Shown piece by piece: positions 28,978 through 36,251 of a stretch of DNA of 64,000 bases. Made by a program: the position numbers and the translations under genes. Under the pieces are notes generated by a model. That model saw nothing but the letters and a program-made list of their open reading frames with translations, did not search any database and had not been told where the DNA came from. This DNA comes from Mycolicibacterium duvalii. Lineage in GTDB: Bacteria > Actinomycetota > Actinomycetes > Mycobacteriales > Mycobacteriaceae. The DNA lies in NCBI RefSeq assembly GCF_010726645.1, contig NZ_AP022563.1, positions 3,472,001 to 3,536,000 on the forward strand, given 5' to 3'. Each line of letters opens with the position of its first letter. The stretch's first letter is position 1.

Positions 28978-29666
28978 GGCTCGTTGGTACGCGGCACACC
29001 GGCCGCCGCGTTAGGGCCTAAGGTCCCCGGTCCACCCCCGGCTGCGCCGAGCTCCACCCGCCGCTTGACACCCAACAACATTCCGCGCGTGACGAATGCC
29101 CGCGCCGGCCCGGCCAGCTCGGCGAAGGCGACCTCGCCCGGGTGCCGCAGCGCCAGTCGTGACCGGATCAGCAACCGGCAGCGGTCCTCCCAGTGCGGCA
29201 GCAGATGAAACGACCACACCATCTCCCACGGCAACTGCGGGGGCGCGGCACGCAGCACGATCGAATGCGGCGCATCGATCGCGGCCACCGTCATCTCGAC
29301 ACCGTGCCGGAGCCCGAGCCAGCCGCGCGGTACCAGGCGGACCGGATCACCGACGGCCAGATCCTGCCATTCGGGGTGGATCCGATCGGCGTTGCGGTAA
29401 TCCAGTCCCAGCGCGTTCTCGAGCGCTTCGAAGCTGTAGAGGCCACCCCGGTCCTGCCCCATCTGGACCAGCCACGGCCACACCTGCTCGGCGGCGGCCT
29501 CGATCCAGACCCCCTCGGTGGCCTGCAGCACGGGCGCCGCGAGCAGGTGGTCACCGGGCAGCACGCTGGTCGACTCCTCTTTGGTGGTGCCCCAGTCACG
29601 GAAATAGCGCCGCGCGGCGTACAGCAGCCCGGCCGCGGTCAGGACCTTCACCATGCGGTTCACCAT
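28974..29666 (-). CDS. SRPBCC-like protein with N-terminal hydrophobic segment (copy 1)
   Basis: A 230-residue protein with a short N-terminal hydrophobic stretch (KVLTAAGLLYAARRYF) and a START/Bet v 1-like (SRPBCC) ligand-binding domain: VWIEAAAEQVWPWLVQMGQDRGGLYSFEALENALGLD, RIHPEWQDLAVGD. It is paralogous to the gene at 32869-33585, sharing WPWLVQ, RxGxYS and IHPEWQ. The ligand is unknown, and membrane anchoring is an inference. It begins 4 bases after the P2-ATPase stop, but a DosR-like box inside the ATPase 3' end gives it its own likely promoter. The stop overlaps the hpf start. Confidence 0.75.
   Translation of the reverse strand: MVNRMVKVLTAAGLLYAARRYFRDWGTTKEESTSVLPGDHLLAAPVLQATEGVWIEAAAEQVWPWLVQMGQDRGGLYSFEALENALGLDYRNADRIHPEWQDLAVGDPVRLVPRGWLGLRHGVEMTVAAIDAPHSIVLRAAPPQLPWEMVWSFHLLPHWEDRCRLLIRSRLALRHPGEVAFAELAGPARAFVTRGMLLGVKRRVELGAAGGGPGTLGPNAAAGVPRTNEP
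29014..29027 (-). promoter_or_regulatory. Near-perfect DosR-like box of hpf, inside the SRPBCC coding region
   Basis: GGGCCTAAGGTCCC matches GGGAC-N4-GTCCC at 9 of 10 arm positions, the best box in the window. It lies in codons near the 3' end of the SRPBCC gene, with its near edge 37 positions from the hpf start at 28977. A TACCAA sequence falls 12 to 7 bases before the ATG, fitting a leaderless -10 element. Confidence 0.75.
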
Positions 29667-29670
29667 GACG

Positions 29671-32331
29671 TCATCGTCGCGCGCCCGAGCGCGGACGCGC
29701 TAGGGCCGCTGGTCCTTTCCGAGACCGGCGGCGGTGTTTGTCTGCGGCGTCGACCAGCAGCACGGCCGGCACCGACAGCGCGGCGACCAGGAATCCCGCC
29801 GTCGTCGGTCCGGTGTGGGTGAGCGCCGTCGCGATCGGCGGCACGTACAGCAGCACCAGCAGCAGGACGAGTTCGACGGCCACCGCGCCCACCAGCAGCG
29901 CGTTGGTGCGGAGCGACAGCCGCCATGCCGGGAGTTCGTCGCTGCGACAGGCGAATGCGTTGGCCGCCTGGCCGAGCACGATCGCGGTGAAGGCCGCCCC
30001 GGATGCCGACCACATCAGAGCACCGGTCGTGAACTCCTGTCCGGGTCGCCATCCCGCAGCGACGAACGTCGCGGTGAAAGCCAGCAGGGCCACCGCGGCT
30101 TCGGCCAGTCCGAGGACCAGGAAGGCGCGAACCAGAATGGCCCGGTCGAGCAGGTGCCCGCGCACGGGCGGACCGTCGAGCACTCGCTTGTCCGGCGGTT
30201 CGGCGCCCAGCGCGAGCGCCGGGAAGACATCGGTTCCGATGTCGAGGGCCAACACCTGCAGCACCCCGATGGCCAACGGGAATCGGCCGGCGCTGAGCGC
30301 CCAGACGACGAAGGGCGCCAATTCGGCGACATTGTCGGAGAGGTGGTAGGTCAGGAAGCGGCGGATGTTGATGAAAGTGGAACGCCCCTCCTCGATCGCC
30401 GTGACGATGGTCGCGAAGTTGTCGTCGAGCAACACGACGTCGGCAGCCGCACGGGCCACGTCGGTCCCGCTGCGGCCCATCGCCACCCCGATCGCGGCCG
30501 CCTGCAGTGCCGGGGCATCGTTGACGCCGTCACCCGTCATCGCCACCACGTGACCGCGGCGACGCAGCGCCTGCGCGATCCGGAGCTTGGTCTCCGGGTC
30601 GACGCGGGCCACCACCAGTCCGTCCCGGTCGAGCAGTGCGCCCAATTCGTCGAGGTCGTCGGGCAACTGGCTGCCGAGCAGAACCTCCCGGTCGGTGTCC
30701 TCGAGCCGCAGGCCGGTTTCGCGCGCCACGGCCATCGCCGTGTCCGGATGATCCCCGGTCACCATCGCGACCCGGATGCCCGCACGTCGACAGGTACGCA
30801 ACACGGCGGGCACCGACGGCCGGGGCGGATCCTCCAGCGCGACCAGACCCAACAAGGTCAGGTCCTTCTCGACGTCCTGCGGTGAGGTCGGCCGATCGGC
30901 GCGGCAGGCTGTTCGTCCCGCAGCGACCGCCAACACTCTCAACCCCCGGCCGGTCAGTTCGGTCAGCGCAGCGTGTGCCCCGGATTCGGCCCGGCATAGC
31001 GGCAGCACCGCGTCGGGGGCGCCTTTGACGCACACGTGCCCGTCGGTGACCACCGACATGCGCCGCCGGCGGGGGTCGAACGGGAACCTGAGCTGATCGG
31101 CCCGGTCGTCGGTGGTGTCGAGCACACCGACACGCTGCGCGAACGCGTCGAGCGCGGCCTCCATCGGGTCGCCACGGGCCTGCCAGGACCCATCGGCCTG
31201 CTCGATCCGTCCTGTCGAACACCGCCGTGCCGCCGCGGCGAGATCTCTGACAGCACGTTCGGCTTCCGGTGCGACGACCACGTCGGCGGTGGGCTGGTAG
31301 CCGACGCCGTCGATGACGGCCGCACCGCGCGGGGTCCAGGCCCGGACCACCGACATCCGATTCTGGGTCAGCGTCCCGGTCTTGTCCGTGCAGATGTAGG
31401 TGGTCGAGCCCAGCGTCTGGACCGCCTCGAGGTGGCGGACCAGTGCATGACGGCGCGCCATCCGCTGCGCCCCCATGGCCAGCGAGAGCGTCACCGTGGG
31501 CAACAGTCCCTCTGGCACCACCGCTACGGTCACCCCGATGGCGAACAGAAAGCCCTGTGCGACAGGCATTCCGAAGATAACCGAGAACGCGAAGAACACC
31601 GCACCCACCCCCAGCGCCGCGCCTGCGATGACCCGGGAGGCACGGGTCAGTTCCCGGCGCAGCGGTGTCGGCAACTGGCGCTCGGAAGTGAGGCCGGCGA
31701 TCCCGGCCAGCCGGGTGTGGTCGCCGGTGGCCGTCACGACGACCAGCGCTTCGCCCTCGACGACGAAGCAACCGGCGTACACGGCGTCGGCCACGCCCGG
31801 CCGCTCGGGCACGCTCTCGCCGGTCATCGCCGAGGTGTCCACGGCCAGCCCTGCGGCGCGGTGGATCTCGCCGTCGGCCGAGATCCGGTCGCCTTCGGCG
31901 AGCAGCATCGCGTCACCGACGACCAGGTCTTCGGCGTTGATCTCCACGCTGATGCCGTCGCGGATCACCCGCGCCCGCCGCGGCAACATCTGGCGCAGCT
32001 TCTCCGACGCCCGCTGAGCGCGCGCCTCCTGGGCGAACGCGAACAGCGCATTGAGGACGATGACGACGAAGATCGCCACCCCCAACTGCGGCAAACCGGC
32101 GACGAACGCCAGCACCCCGGCAGCCCAGAACAGCACCGCGAAGAAATGCAGCATCTCGGCGCCGAGCACCCGCCACCACGGCATCGGGCGCTGGACCGGC
32201 AGGTGGTTGGGGCCGTTGTCGTCGAGCAGGCGCCGGGCCTGCGCCGAGGTCAGGCCCACGGGTGCGCTGCCCAGCACGCGATCACTGTAGCCAGGGGCCG
32301 GCCCGCCGCTCACCGGGCGAATGACCCCCAT
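29671..32331 (-). CDS. P2-type cation-transporting ATPase (CtpF/PacL-like)
   Basis: An ATPase of up to 886 residues, with a cation-ATPase N-domain (VGLTSAQARRLLDDNGPNHLP), TGES, the membrane motif VAVVPEGLLPT, phosphorylated Asp316 in DKTGTLT, GDGVNDAP, and about ten helices. These features place it in the Ca2+/monovalent-cation P2 group rather than the heavy-metal group. DosR-regulated CtpF (Rv1997) is the functional analogue, but the sequence is too divergent for me to call it an orthologue. The start is uncertain: ATG 32331 almost abuts the hspX DosR-like box and has no ribosome site, while GTG 32277 would place that box 65 bases upstream, like other boxes here. The 3' end contains the DosR-like box of the next gene. 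Confidence 0.85.
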   Translation of the reverse strand: MGVIRPVSGGPAPGYSDRVLGSAPVGLTSAQARRLLDDNGPNHLPVQRPMPWWRVLGAEMLHFFAVLFWAAGVLAFVAGLPQLGVAIFVVIVLNALFAFAQEARAQRASEKLRQMLPRRARVIRDGISVEINAEDLVVGDAMLLAEGDRISADGEIHRAAGLAVDTSAMTGESVPERPGVADAVYAGCFVVEGEALVVVTATGDHTRLAGIAGLTSERQLPTPLRRELTRASRVIAGAALGVGAVFFAFSVIFGMPVAQGFLFAIGVTVAVVPEGLLPTVTLSLAMGAQRMARRHALVRHLEAVQTLGSTTYICTDKTGTLTQNRMSVVRAWTPRGAAVIDGVGYQPTADVVVAPEAERAVRDLAAAARRCSTGRIEQADGSWQARGDPMEAALDAFAQRVGVLDTTDDRADQLRFPFDPRRRRMSVVTDGHVCVKGAPDAVLPLCRAESGAHAALTELTGRGLRVLAVAAGRTACRADRPTSPQDVEKDLTLLGLVALEDPPRPSVPAVLRTCRRAGIRVAMVTGDHPDTAMAVARETGLRLEDTDREVLLGSQLPDDLDELGALLDRDGLVVARVDPETKLRIAQALRRRGHVVAMTGDGVNDAPALQAAAIGVAMGRSGTDVARAAADVVLLDDNFATIVTAIEEGRSTFINIRRFLTYHLSDNVAELAPFVVWALSAGRFPLAIGVLQVLALDIGTDVFPALALGAEPPDKRVLDGPPVRGHLLDRAILVRAFLVLGLAEAAVALLAFTATFVAAGWRPGQEFTTGALMWSASGAAFTAIVLGQAANAFACRSDELPAWRLSLRTNALLVGAVAVELVLLLVLLYVPPIATALTHTGPTTAGFLVAALSVPAVLLVDAADKHRRRSRKGPAALARPRSGARR
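29703..29716 (-). promoter_or_regulatory. DosR-like box of SRPBCC copy 1, inside the P2-ATPase coding region
   Basis: GGGCCGCTGGTCCT matches GGGAC-N4-GTCCC at 8 of 10 arm positions. It lies in the last codons of the ATPase gene, with its near edge 37 positions from the SRPBCC start at 29666. Confidence 0.65.
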
Positions 32332-32335
32332 CGGG

Positions 32336-32349
32336 AGGACTTCCGCCCC
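32336..32349. promoter_or_regulatory. DosR-like box between the P2-ATPase and hspX
   Basis: AGGACTTCCGCCCC matches GGGAC-N4-GTCCC at 8 of 10 arm positions. The centre is 75.5 bases upstream of hspX, and 65.5 bases from the alternative ATPase start GTG 32277. A single box could serve both divergent genes. Confidence 0.65.
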
Positions 32350-32417
32350 TAGTGGCGGGCCGCCGGTGGTGGTCGGATGCGAAGGGCAAGCGTCTGCCTC
32401 GATGTCAAGGAGGAAAC

Positions 32418-32849
32418 ATGAACAACGTCGCCGTGCAGCAGCCCCATCGGTCGGCCTGGCCCGAGGTCTCCGAACTCTTCTCGGGATTCCCGTCGTGGGC
32501 AGGTCTGCGTCCGATGTTCGGCAAACACGTCATCAAGGTCGAGGACGACATCAAGGATGGCAAATACGTACTGCAGGCCGAGATTCCGGGTGTGGACCCG
32601 GAGAAGGACGTCGAGATCACCGTCCGCGACGGTGTGCTCACCATCAAGGCCGAGCGCAGCGAGAAGAAGGAATCCAACGGCCGCTCGGAGTTCTCGTACG
32701 GGTCGTTCACCCGCGCGGTGACGCTGCCCGGCGGCGCCGACGAGGACGCCATCAAAGCCAGCTACGACAAAGGCATCCTGAGCGTTTCGGTGCCGTTGAA
32801 GGAATCCGACGTCCCGGAGAAGCGCATCCCGGTCGAGCCGGCCGGCTGA
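32418..32849 (+). CDS. hspX: Small heat shock protein alpha-crystallin (HspX/Acr)
   Basis: A 143-residue Hsp20-family chaperone homologous to HspX (Rv2031c), the hallmark dormancy protein. The alpha-crystallin domain spans about residues 35-130 (IKVEDDIKDGKYVLQAEIPGVDPEKDVEITV, GVLTIKAERSEKKESNG, SYDKGILSVSVPL), and the tail holds an IPV motif (KRIPVEP) that docks into neighbouring subunits of the oligomer. It holds unfolding proteins without ATP. The start has AAGGAGGAAAC upstream, an excellent ribosome site, and the DosR-like box lies 68 bases before it. SRPBCC copy 2 follows after 19 bases. Confidence 0.95.
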   Translation: MNNVAVQQPHRSAWPEVSELFSGFPSWAGLRPMFGKHVIKVEDDIKDGKYVLQAEIPGVDPEKDVEITVRDGVLTIKAERSEKKESNGRSEFSYGSFTRAVTLPGGADEDAIKASYDKGILSVSVPLKESDVPEKRIPVEPAG

Positions 32850-32868
32850 GCCGCGCCGAGGGCTTGCC

Positions 32869-33585
32869 GTGATGGGCACGCAGAGGCCGCTGGTCGCGGA
32901 CGTCATGGCCGCGATCGGCATCGCCGCGCTCTACCAGGTCCACGTGCGGCCGTGGATGTACACGTGGGGCGCACGGCCCGACGAGGTCGCCGCGGCGCTG
33001 CCCGGCGATGACCTGGTCGACCCGGTCGCGCCACGGACGACGCGGGCGGTCACGATCGACGCGTCGCCGCGCGAGGTGTGGCCGTGGCTGGTGCAGATAG
33101 GCGAGGACCGCGCGGGCTTCTACAGTTACTCGCTGCTGGAGCGCGCGGTTCTGGCCGACGTGCACAACGCCTGGCAGATTCACCCCGAATGGCAGCACCT
33201 GCGGGTGGGTGACACCGTCTGGCTGGCCCGTCGCTACGGGCTCGGGGCCCGCCAGATCGTCGCGCAGATCCGCCCCGAGTCACATCTGGTGCTGGTCTCG
33301 CCCGATGACTACGAGCGGCTGCAGCGCGGTGAAAAGGCCTCCGGCTGCTGGTCTTTCGTGCTGCGGCGGGAGATCGGCTGGACCCGGCTGGTGGTACGCG
33401 GCTGCGGCGGGGCGGTCGGTCACTTCTGGTTCGACATACCGCATTTCGTGATGGAGCAGAAGATGATGCGCGGTATCGCGGTGCGCGCGCAGCGGACTCG
33501 CCGCAGTGCCATCGCCGCCAGTGTCGCGCGCCATCCGTCGTATGTGCCGCCGGGTCAGCCGTGCACCACCAGCACCGGACGGTGA
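32869..33585 (+). CDS. SRPBCC-like protein (copy 2)
   Basis: A 238-residue protein paralogous to the gene at 28974-29666. An N-terminal hydrophobic segment (VMAAIGIAALYQVHVRPW) is followed by a SRPBCC domain: VTIDASPREVWPWLVQIGEDRAGFYSYSLLERAVL, IHPEWQHLRVGD, and a C-terminal basic stretch. Start GTG 32869 or ATG 32872; no strong ribosome site distinguishes them. It follows hspX by 19 bases and is likely on the hspX transcript. The last 31 bases overlap the convergent USP 6 gene. The ligand is unknown. Confidence 0.75.
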   Translation: MMGTQRPLVADVMAAIGIAALYQVHVRPWMYTWGARPDEVAAALPGDDLVDPVAPRTTRAVTIDASPREVWPWLVQIGEDRAGFYSYSLLERAVLADVHNAWQIHPEWQHLRVGDTVWLARRYGLGARQIVAQIRPESHLVLVSPDDYERLQRGEKASGCWSFVLRREIGWTRLVVRGCGGAVGHFWFDIPHFVMEQKMMRGIAVRAQRTRRSAIAASVARHPSYVPPGQPCTTSTGR

Positions 33586-34406
33586 CACCGGCGCACGGTG
33601 GCCACAGCGACGCTGCCCAGCAACACCTCCCGCACCGCTGAATGACCTTTCGCCGCGACGGCCACCACCGCGGCGTTGTGGTCGTCGGCGCACGCGATCA
33701 GCGCCTCGGCGATCAGCCGGTCGCGCGGCTTGGCGAAACCGCTGGGCTTGTCCACCGTGACGACCTCGAGGCCCTCGGCCGCGGGACCGGGTGCGAAGGG
33801 CTCGTCGTCGTCCCGCACCGCGGCCAGAACGATCCGCCTGCCGGGAAAAAGCTGTCGCACCTTGGCGATCGCGGCCTCGGCGCGGTCGGACCTGTCGTAG
33901 CCGACGAGGACCGGCCCGTCGGCCAGCGCGTCGAACTCGCTGCGCAGCAGCGGATCGGGCACCACCAGCACCGGCACGGTCGCATAGTGCACCGTCATGT
34001 CGCAGACGCCGCCGATGTCGTCCTTGGTGCCGTCGAGTCCCCGGTCGCCGATCACCAGAGCGTCGGCCTGCAGCTGTTCGGCCAGCTGCGCCAGCCGCAT
34101 CCCGTCCGAATCGGTCGTCCGCTCGACCACCTTCTCGGCCGCCCAGCCGGCGGCCCGGGCCAGCGCCACGCCCGCATCGGTGACCGACTCGGCTTCCCAC
34201 GCCCCCTCGCTGTCCACGAGCGTGGCGAGTTCGTCGGAGTTCTGCGCGATGTCGCGCAGCCGTCGACGCAGCCCCACACTGGCGAACGGCGGCGCCCAGA
34301 TGTGGGTCACCCAGGCGTGGGCGCGCGGAAACAGAGCGGAGCCGGCCGTGATGGCCGCACCGGCCGCCGGGGATCCGTCGTATCCGACCATCAGCTTCGT
34401 CGACAT
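33555..34406 (-). CDS. Universal stress protein, tandem domain (USP 6)
   Basis: A 283-residue double USP that is more divergent than the others. The first domain begins MVGYDGSPAAGAA and has GDRGLDGTKDDIGGVCDMTVHYATVPVLVV, where the loop is altered from G-2X-G-9X-G-S. The second domain begins VLVGYDRSDRAEAAI and ends AAKGHSAVREVLLGSVAVATVRRCHRPVLVV, keeping a partial ATP loop. No convincing DosR-like box was found upstream. It is divergent from the receiver/TrxR-like fusion gene, with a 99-base gap. Confidence 0.83.
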   Translation of the reverse strand: MSTKLMVGYDGSPAAGAAITAGSALFPRAHAWVTHIWAPPFASVGLRRRLRDIAQNSDELATLVDSEGAWEAESVTDAGVALARAAGWAAEKVVERTTDSDGMRLAQLAEQLQADALVIGDRGLDGTKDDIGGVCDMTVHYATVPVLVVPDPLLRSEFDALADGPVLVGYDRSDRAEAAIAKVRQLFPGRRIVLAAVRDDDEPFAPGPAAEGLEVVTVDKPSGFAKPRDRLIAEALIACADDHNAAVVAVAAKGHSAVREVLLGSVAVATVRRCHRPVLVVHG

Positions 34407-34505
34407 CCGCCCTCTTTCGTCACCGGTAGCCCAAAGTTACCTTAGGCACCCGAGCAGGCACCGGCGCCGAGATTTCCGCTGGACAGGCGGCGCATACTTG
34501 ATGCG

Positions 34506-36170
34506 ATGACCGGACCGGAGTACCAGCCCCGCAAGCCCGTGATCCTCACCGTGGACGACGACCCCGCGGTGTCGCGCGCCGTCGCCCGGGATCTGCGCAG
34601 GCACTACGGCGAGAAGTTCCGCGTGGTGCGCGCCGAGTCGGGTCCCGATGCGCTGCAGACCCTCAACGAATTGAAGTTGCGCGGCGAGACCGTGGCGGTG
34701 TTCGTCGCCGACTACCGGATGCCGCAGATGAGCGGCATCGAGTTCCTCGAGTCGGCGATGGACATCTTCCCGATGGCGCGCCGGGTGTTGCTGACCGCCT
34801 ACGCCGACACCCACGCCGCGATCGACGCGATCAATGTCGTCGACCTCGACCATTACCTGCTCAAGCCGTGGGACCCCCCGCAGGAGAAGCTGTATCCGGT
34901 GATCGACGCGCTGATCGACGCCTGGCGGTCCACCGGCGACCGGGCCATCCCGCACACCAAGATCATCGGGCACCCGTGGAACGCCCGCTCATCGGAGGTG
35001 CGCGAATTCCTGGCCCGGAACCGCCTGTACTACACCTGGTTCCGCTCCGACGAGCCCCGCGGCGCCCAGCTGCTGGACGCGGCCGGCCACGACGGGCTGA
35101 CGCTGCCGGTGGTCATCACCGAGCAGGGTGAGACGCTCGTCGACCCCACCGACGCCGAGCTGGCCGCCACGCTGGGCCTGACCACCACGCCGTCGGGTGA
35201 CTTCTACGACCTCGTGGTCATCGGCGGCGGTCCGGCCGGCCTGGCCGCGGCGGTCTACGCCGCGTCGGAGGGCCTCAAGACGGTGCTCATCGAGCGCACC
35301 GCGACCGGCGGACAGGCCGGGCAGAGCTCGCGCATCGAGAACTATCTCGGTTTCCCGGACGGGCTGTCGGGTGCCCAGCTGGCCGAGCGGGCACGCCGGC
35401 AGGCGGAGAAGTTCGACGCGGAGCTGATCACCGCGGCCGAGGTGGTCCGGCTCGAGGTCGACGGCAACGCGCGCACCGTGCACCTGTCCGACGGACGCAC
35501 GATCGGCACCCGCGCGGCGATCCTGGCCATGGGCGTCGAATACCGCCAACTGCCCGCCGAGGGCTGCGCCGACCTCACCGGCGCCGGGGTCTACTACGGC
35601 GCGACCGCGTCGGTGGCCGCGGACTGCGACGGCGACGAGGTCTACGTCATCGGCGGTGCGAACTCCGCCGGGCAGGCGGCGATGTATCTGGCCCGGACCG
35701 CTAAGTCGGTGACCATCGTCAGCCGGCGCACCCTCGAGGACTCGATGTCGCACTACCTGATCCAGCAGATCCGGGCGCAGGACAACATCCGGGAGCTGCC
35801 GCACACCGTCGTGCACGCGGTCACCGGTGACGGCCATCTCGAGGGGATCTGTCTGGAGAACCTCCACACCGGTGCGCGCGAGGAGGCCGACTGCGGCCGG
35901 ATGTTCATCTTCATCGGCGCCGAACCGCGCACCGACTGGCTCGACGGGGTCGTCGTCCGCGACGACCACGGCTTCATCCTCGCCGGACCCGACCTGCGCG
36001 ACGTCTCCGGCTGGACGCTGGAGCGCCCGCCGCACCATCTGGAGTCCAGCGTGCCCGGGGTGTTCGTCGCCGGCGACGTCCGAGCCGAATCGGCCAAGCG
36101 GGTCGCCGCGGCCGTCGGCGAAGGGTCGATGGCGGTGATGCTGGTGCACCGCTACCTGGCCGAGACGTAG
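34506..36170 (+). CDS. Response-regulator receiver fused to a thioredoxin-reductase-like flavoprotein
   Basis: A 554-residue fusion. Residues about 10-135 are a receiver domain (acidic VDDDP, phospho-acceptor Asp69 in VADYRMPQMSG, LTAYAD, conserved Lys in LLKPW). Residues about 155-220 resemble a small glutaredoxin-like segment but without a CxxC. Residues about 232-550 form a TrxR-like FAD/NAD(P)H unit (IGGGPAGLAAAVYAASEG, ATGGQAGQSSRIENYLGFP, IGGANSAGQAA, FVAGDVRAESAKRVA). In place of the TrxR CATC motif there is GATASVAADC, so only one Cys remains. Disulfide reduction is therefore unlikely; phosphorylation-controlled NAD(P)H oxidation is a possibility. It is followed by a histidine kinase that is the obvious partner. 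Confidence 0.88.
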   Translation: MTGPEYQPRKPVILTVDDDPAVSRAVARDLRRHYGEKFRVVRAESGPDALQTLNELKLRGETVAVFVADYRMPQMSGIEFLESAMDIFPMARRVLLTAYADTHAAIDAINVVDLDHYLLKPWDPPQEKLYPVIDALIDAWRSTGDRAIPHTKIIGHPWNARSSEVREFLARNRLYYTWFRSDEPRGAQLLDAAGHDGLTLPVVITEQGETLVDPTDAELAATLGLTTTPSGDFYDLVVIGGGPAGLAAAVYAASEGLKTVLIERTATGGQAGQSSRIENYLGFPDGLSGAQLAERARRQAEKFDAELITAAEVVRLEVDGNARTVHLSDGRTIGTRAAILAMGVEYRQLPAEGCADLTGAGVYYGATASVAADCDGDEVYVIGGANSAGQAAMYLARTAKSVTIVSRRTLEDSMSHYLIQQIRAQDNIRELPHTVVHAVTGDGHLEGICLENLHTGAREEADCGRMFIFIGAEPRTDWLDGVVVRDDHGFILAGPDLRDVSGWTLERPPHHLESSVPGVFVAGDVRAESAKRVAAAVGEGSMAVMLVHRYLAET

Positions 36171-36251
36171 CCGGCCGTGACACCGGTGGGTGGAATCGAC
36201 GTCGCGGGACCCGCGTTTCATCCGTCACTGCCTCTGTAGGAAGGATCACCC

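Noticed and set aside
34430..34450. Possible DosR box (TTACCTTAGGCACC) between USP 6 and the receiver/TrxR fusion
   Set aside because: Too few arm matches to GGGAC-N4-GTCCC on either strand, and it sits at neither of the two spacings seen at other genes.
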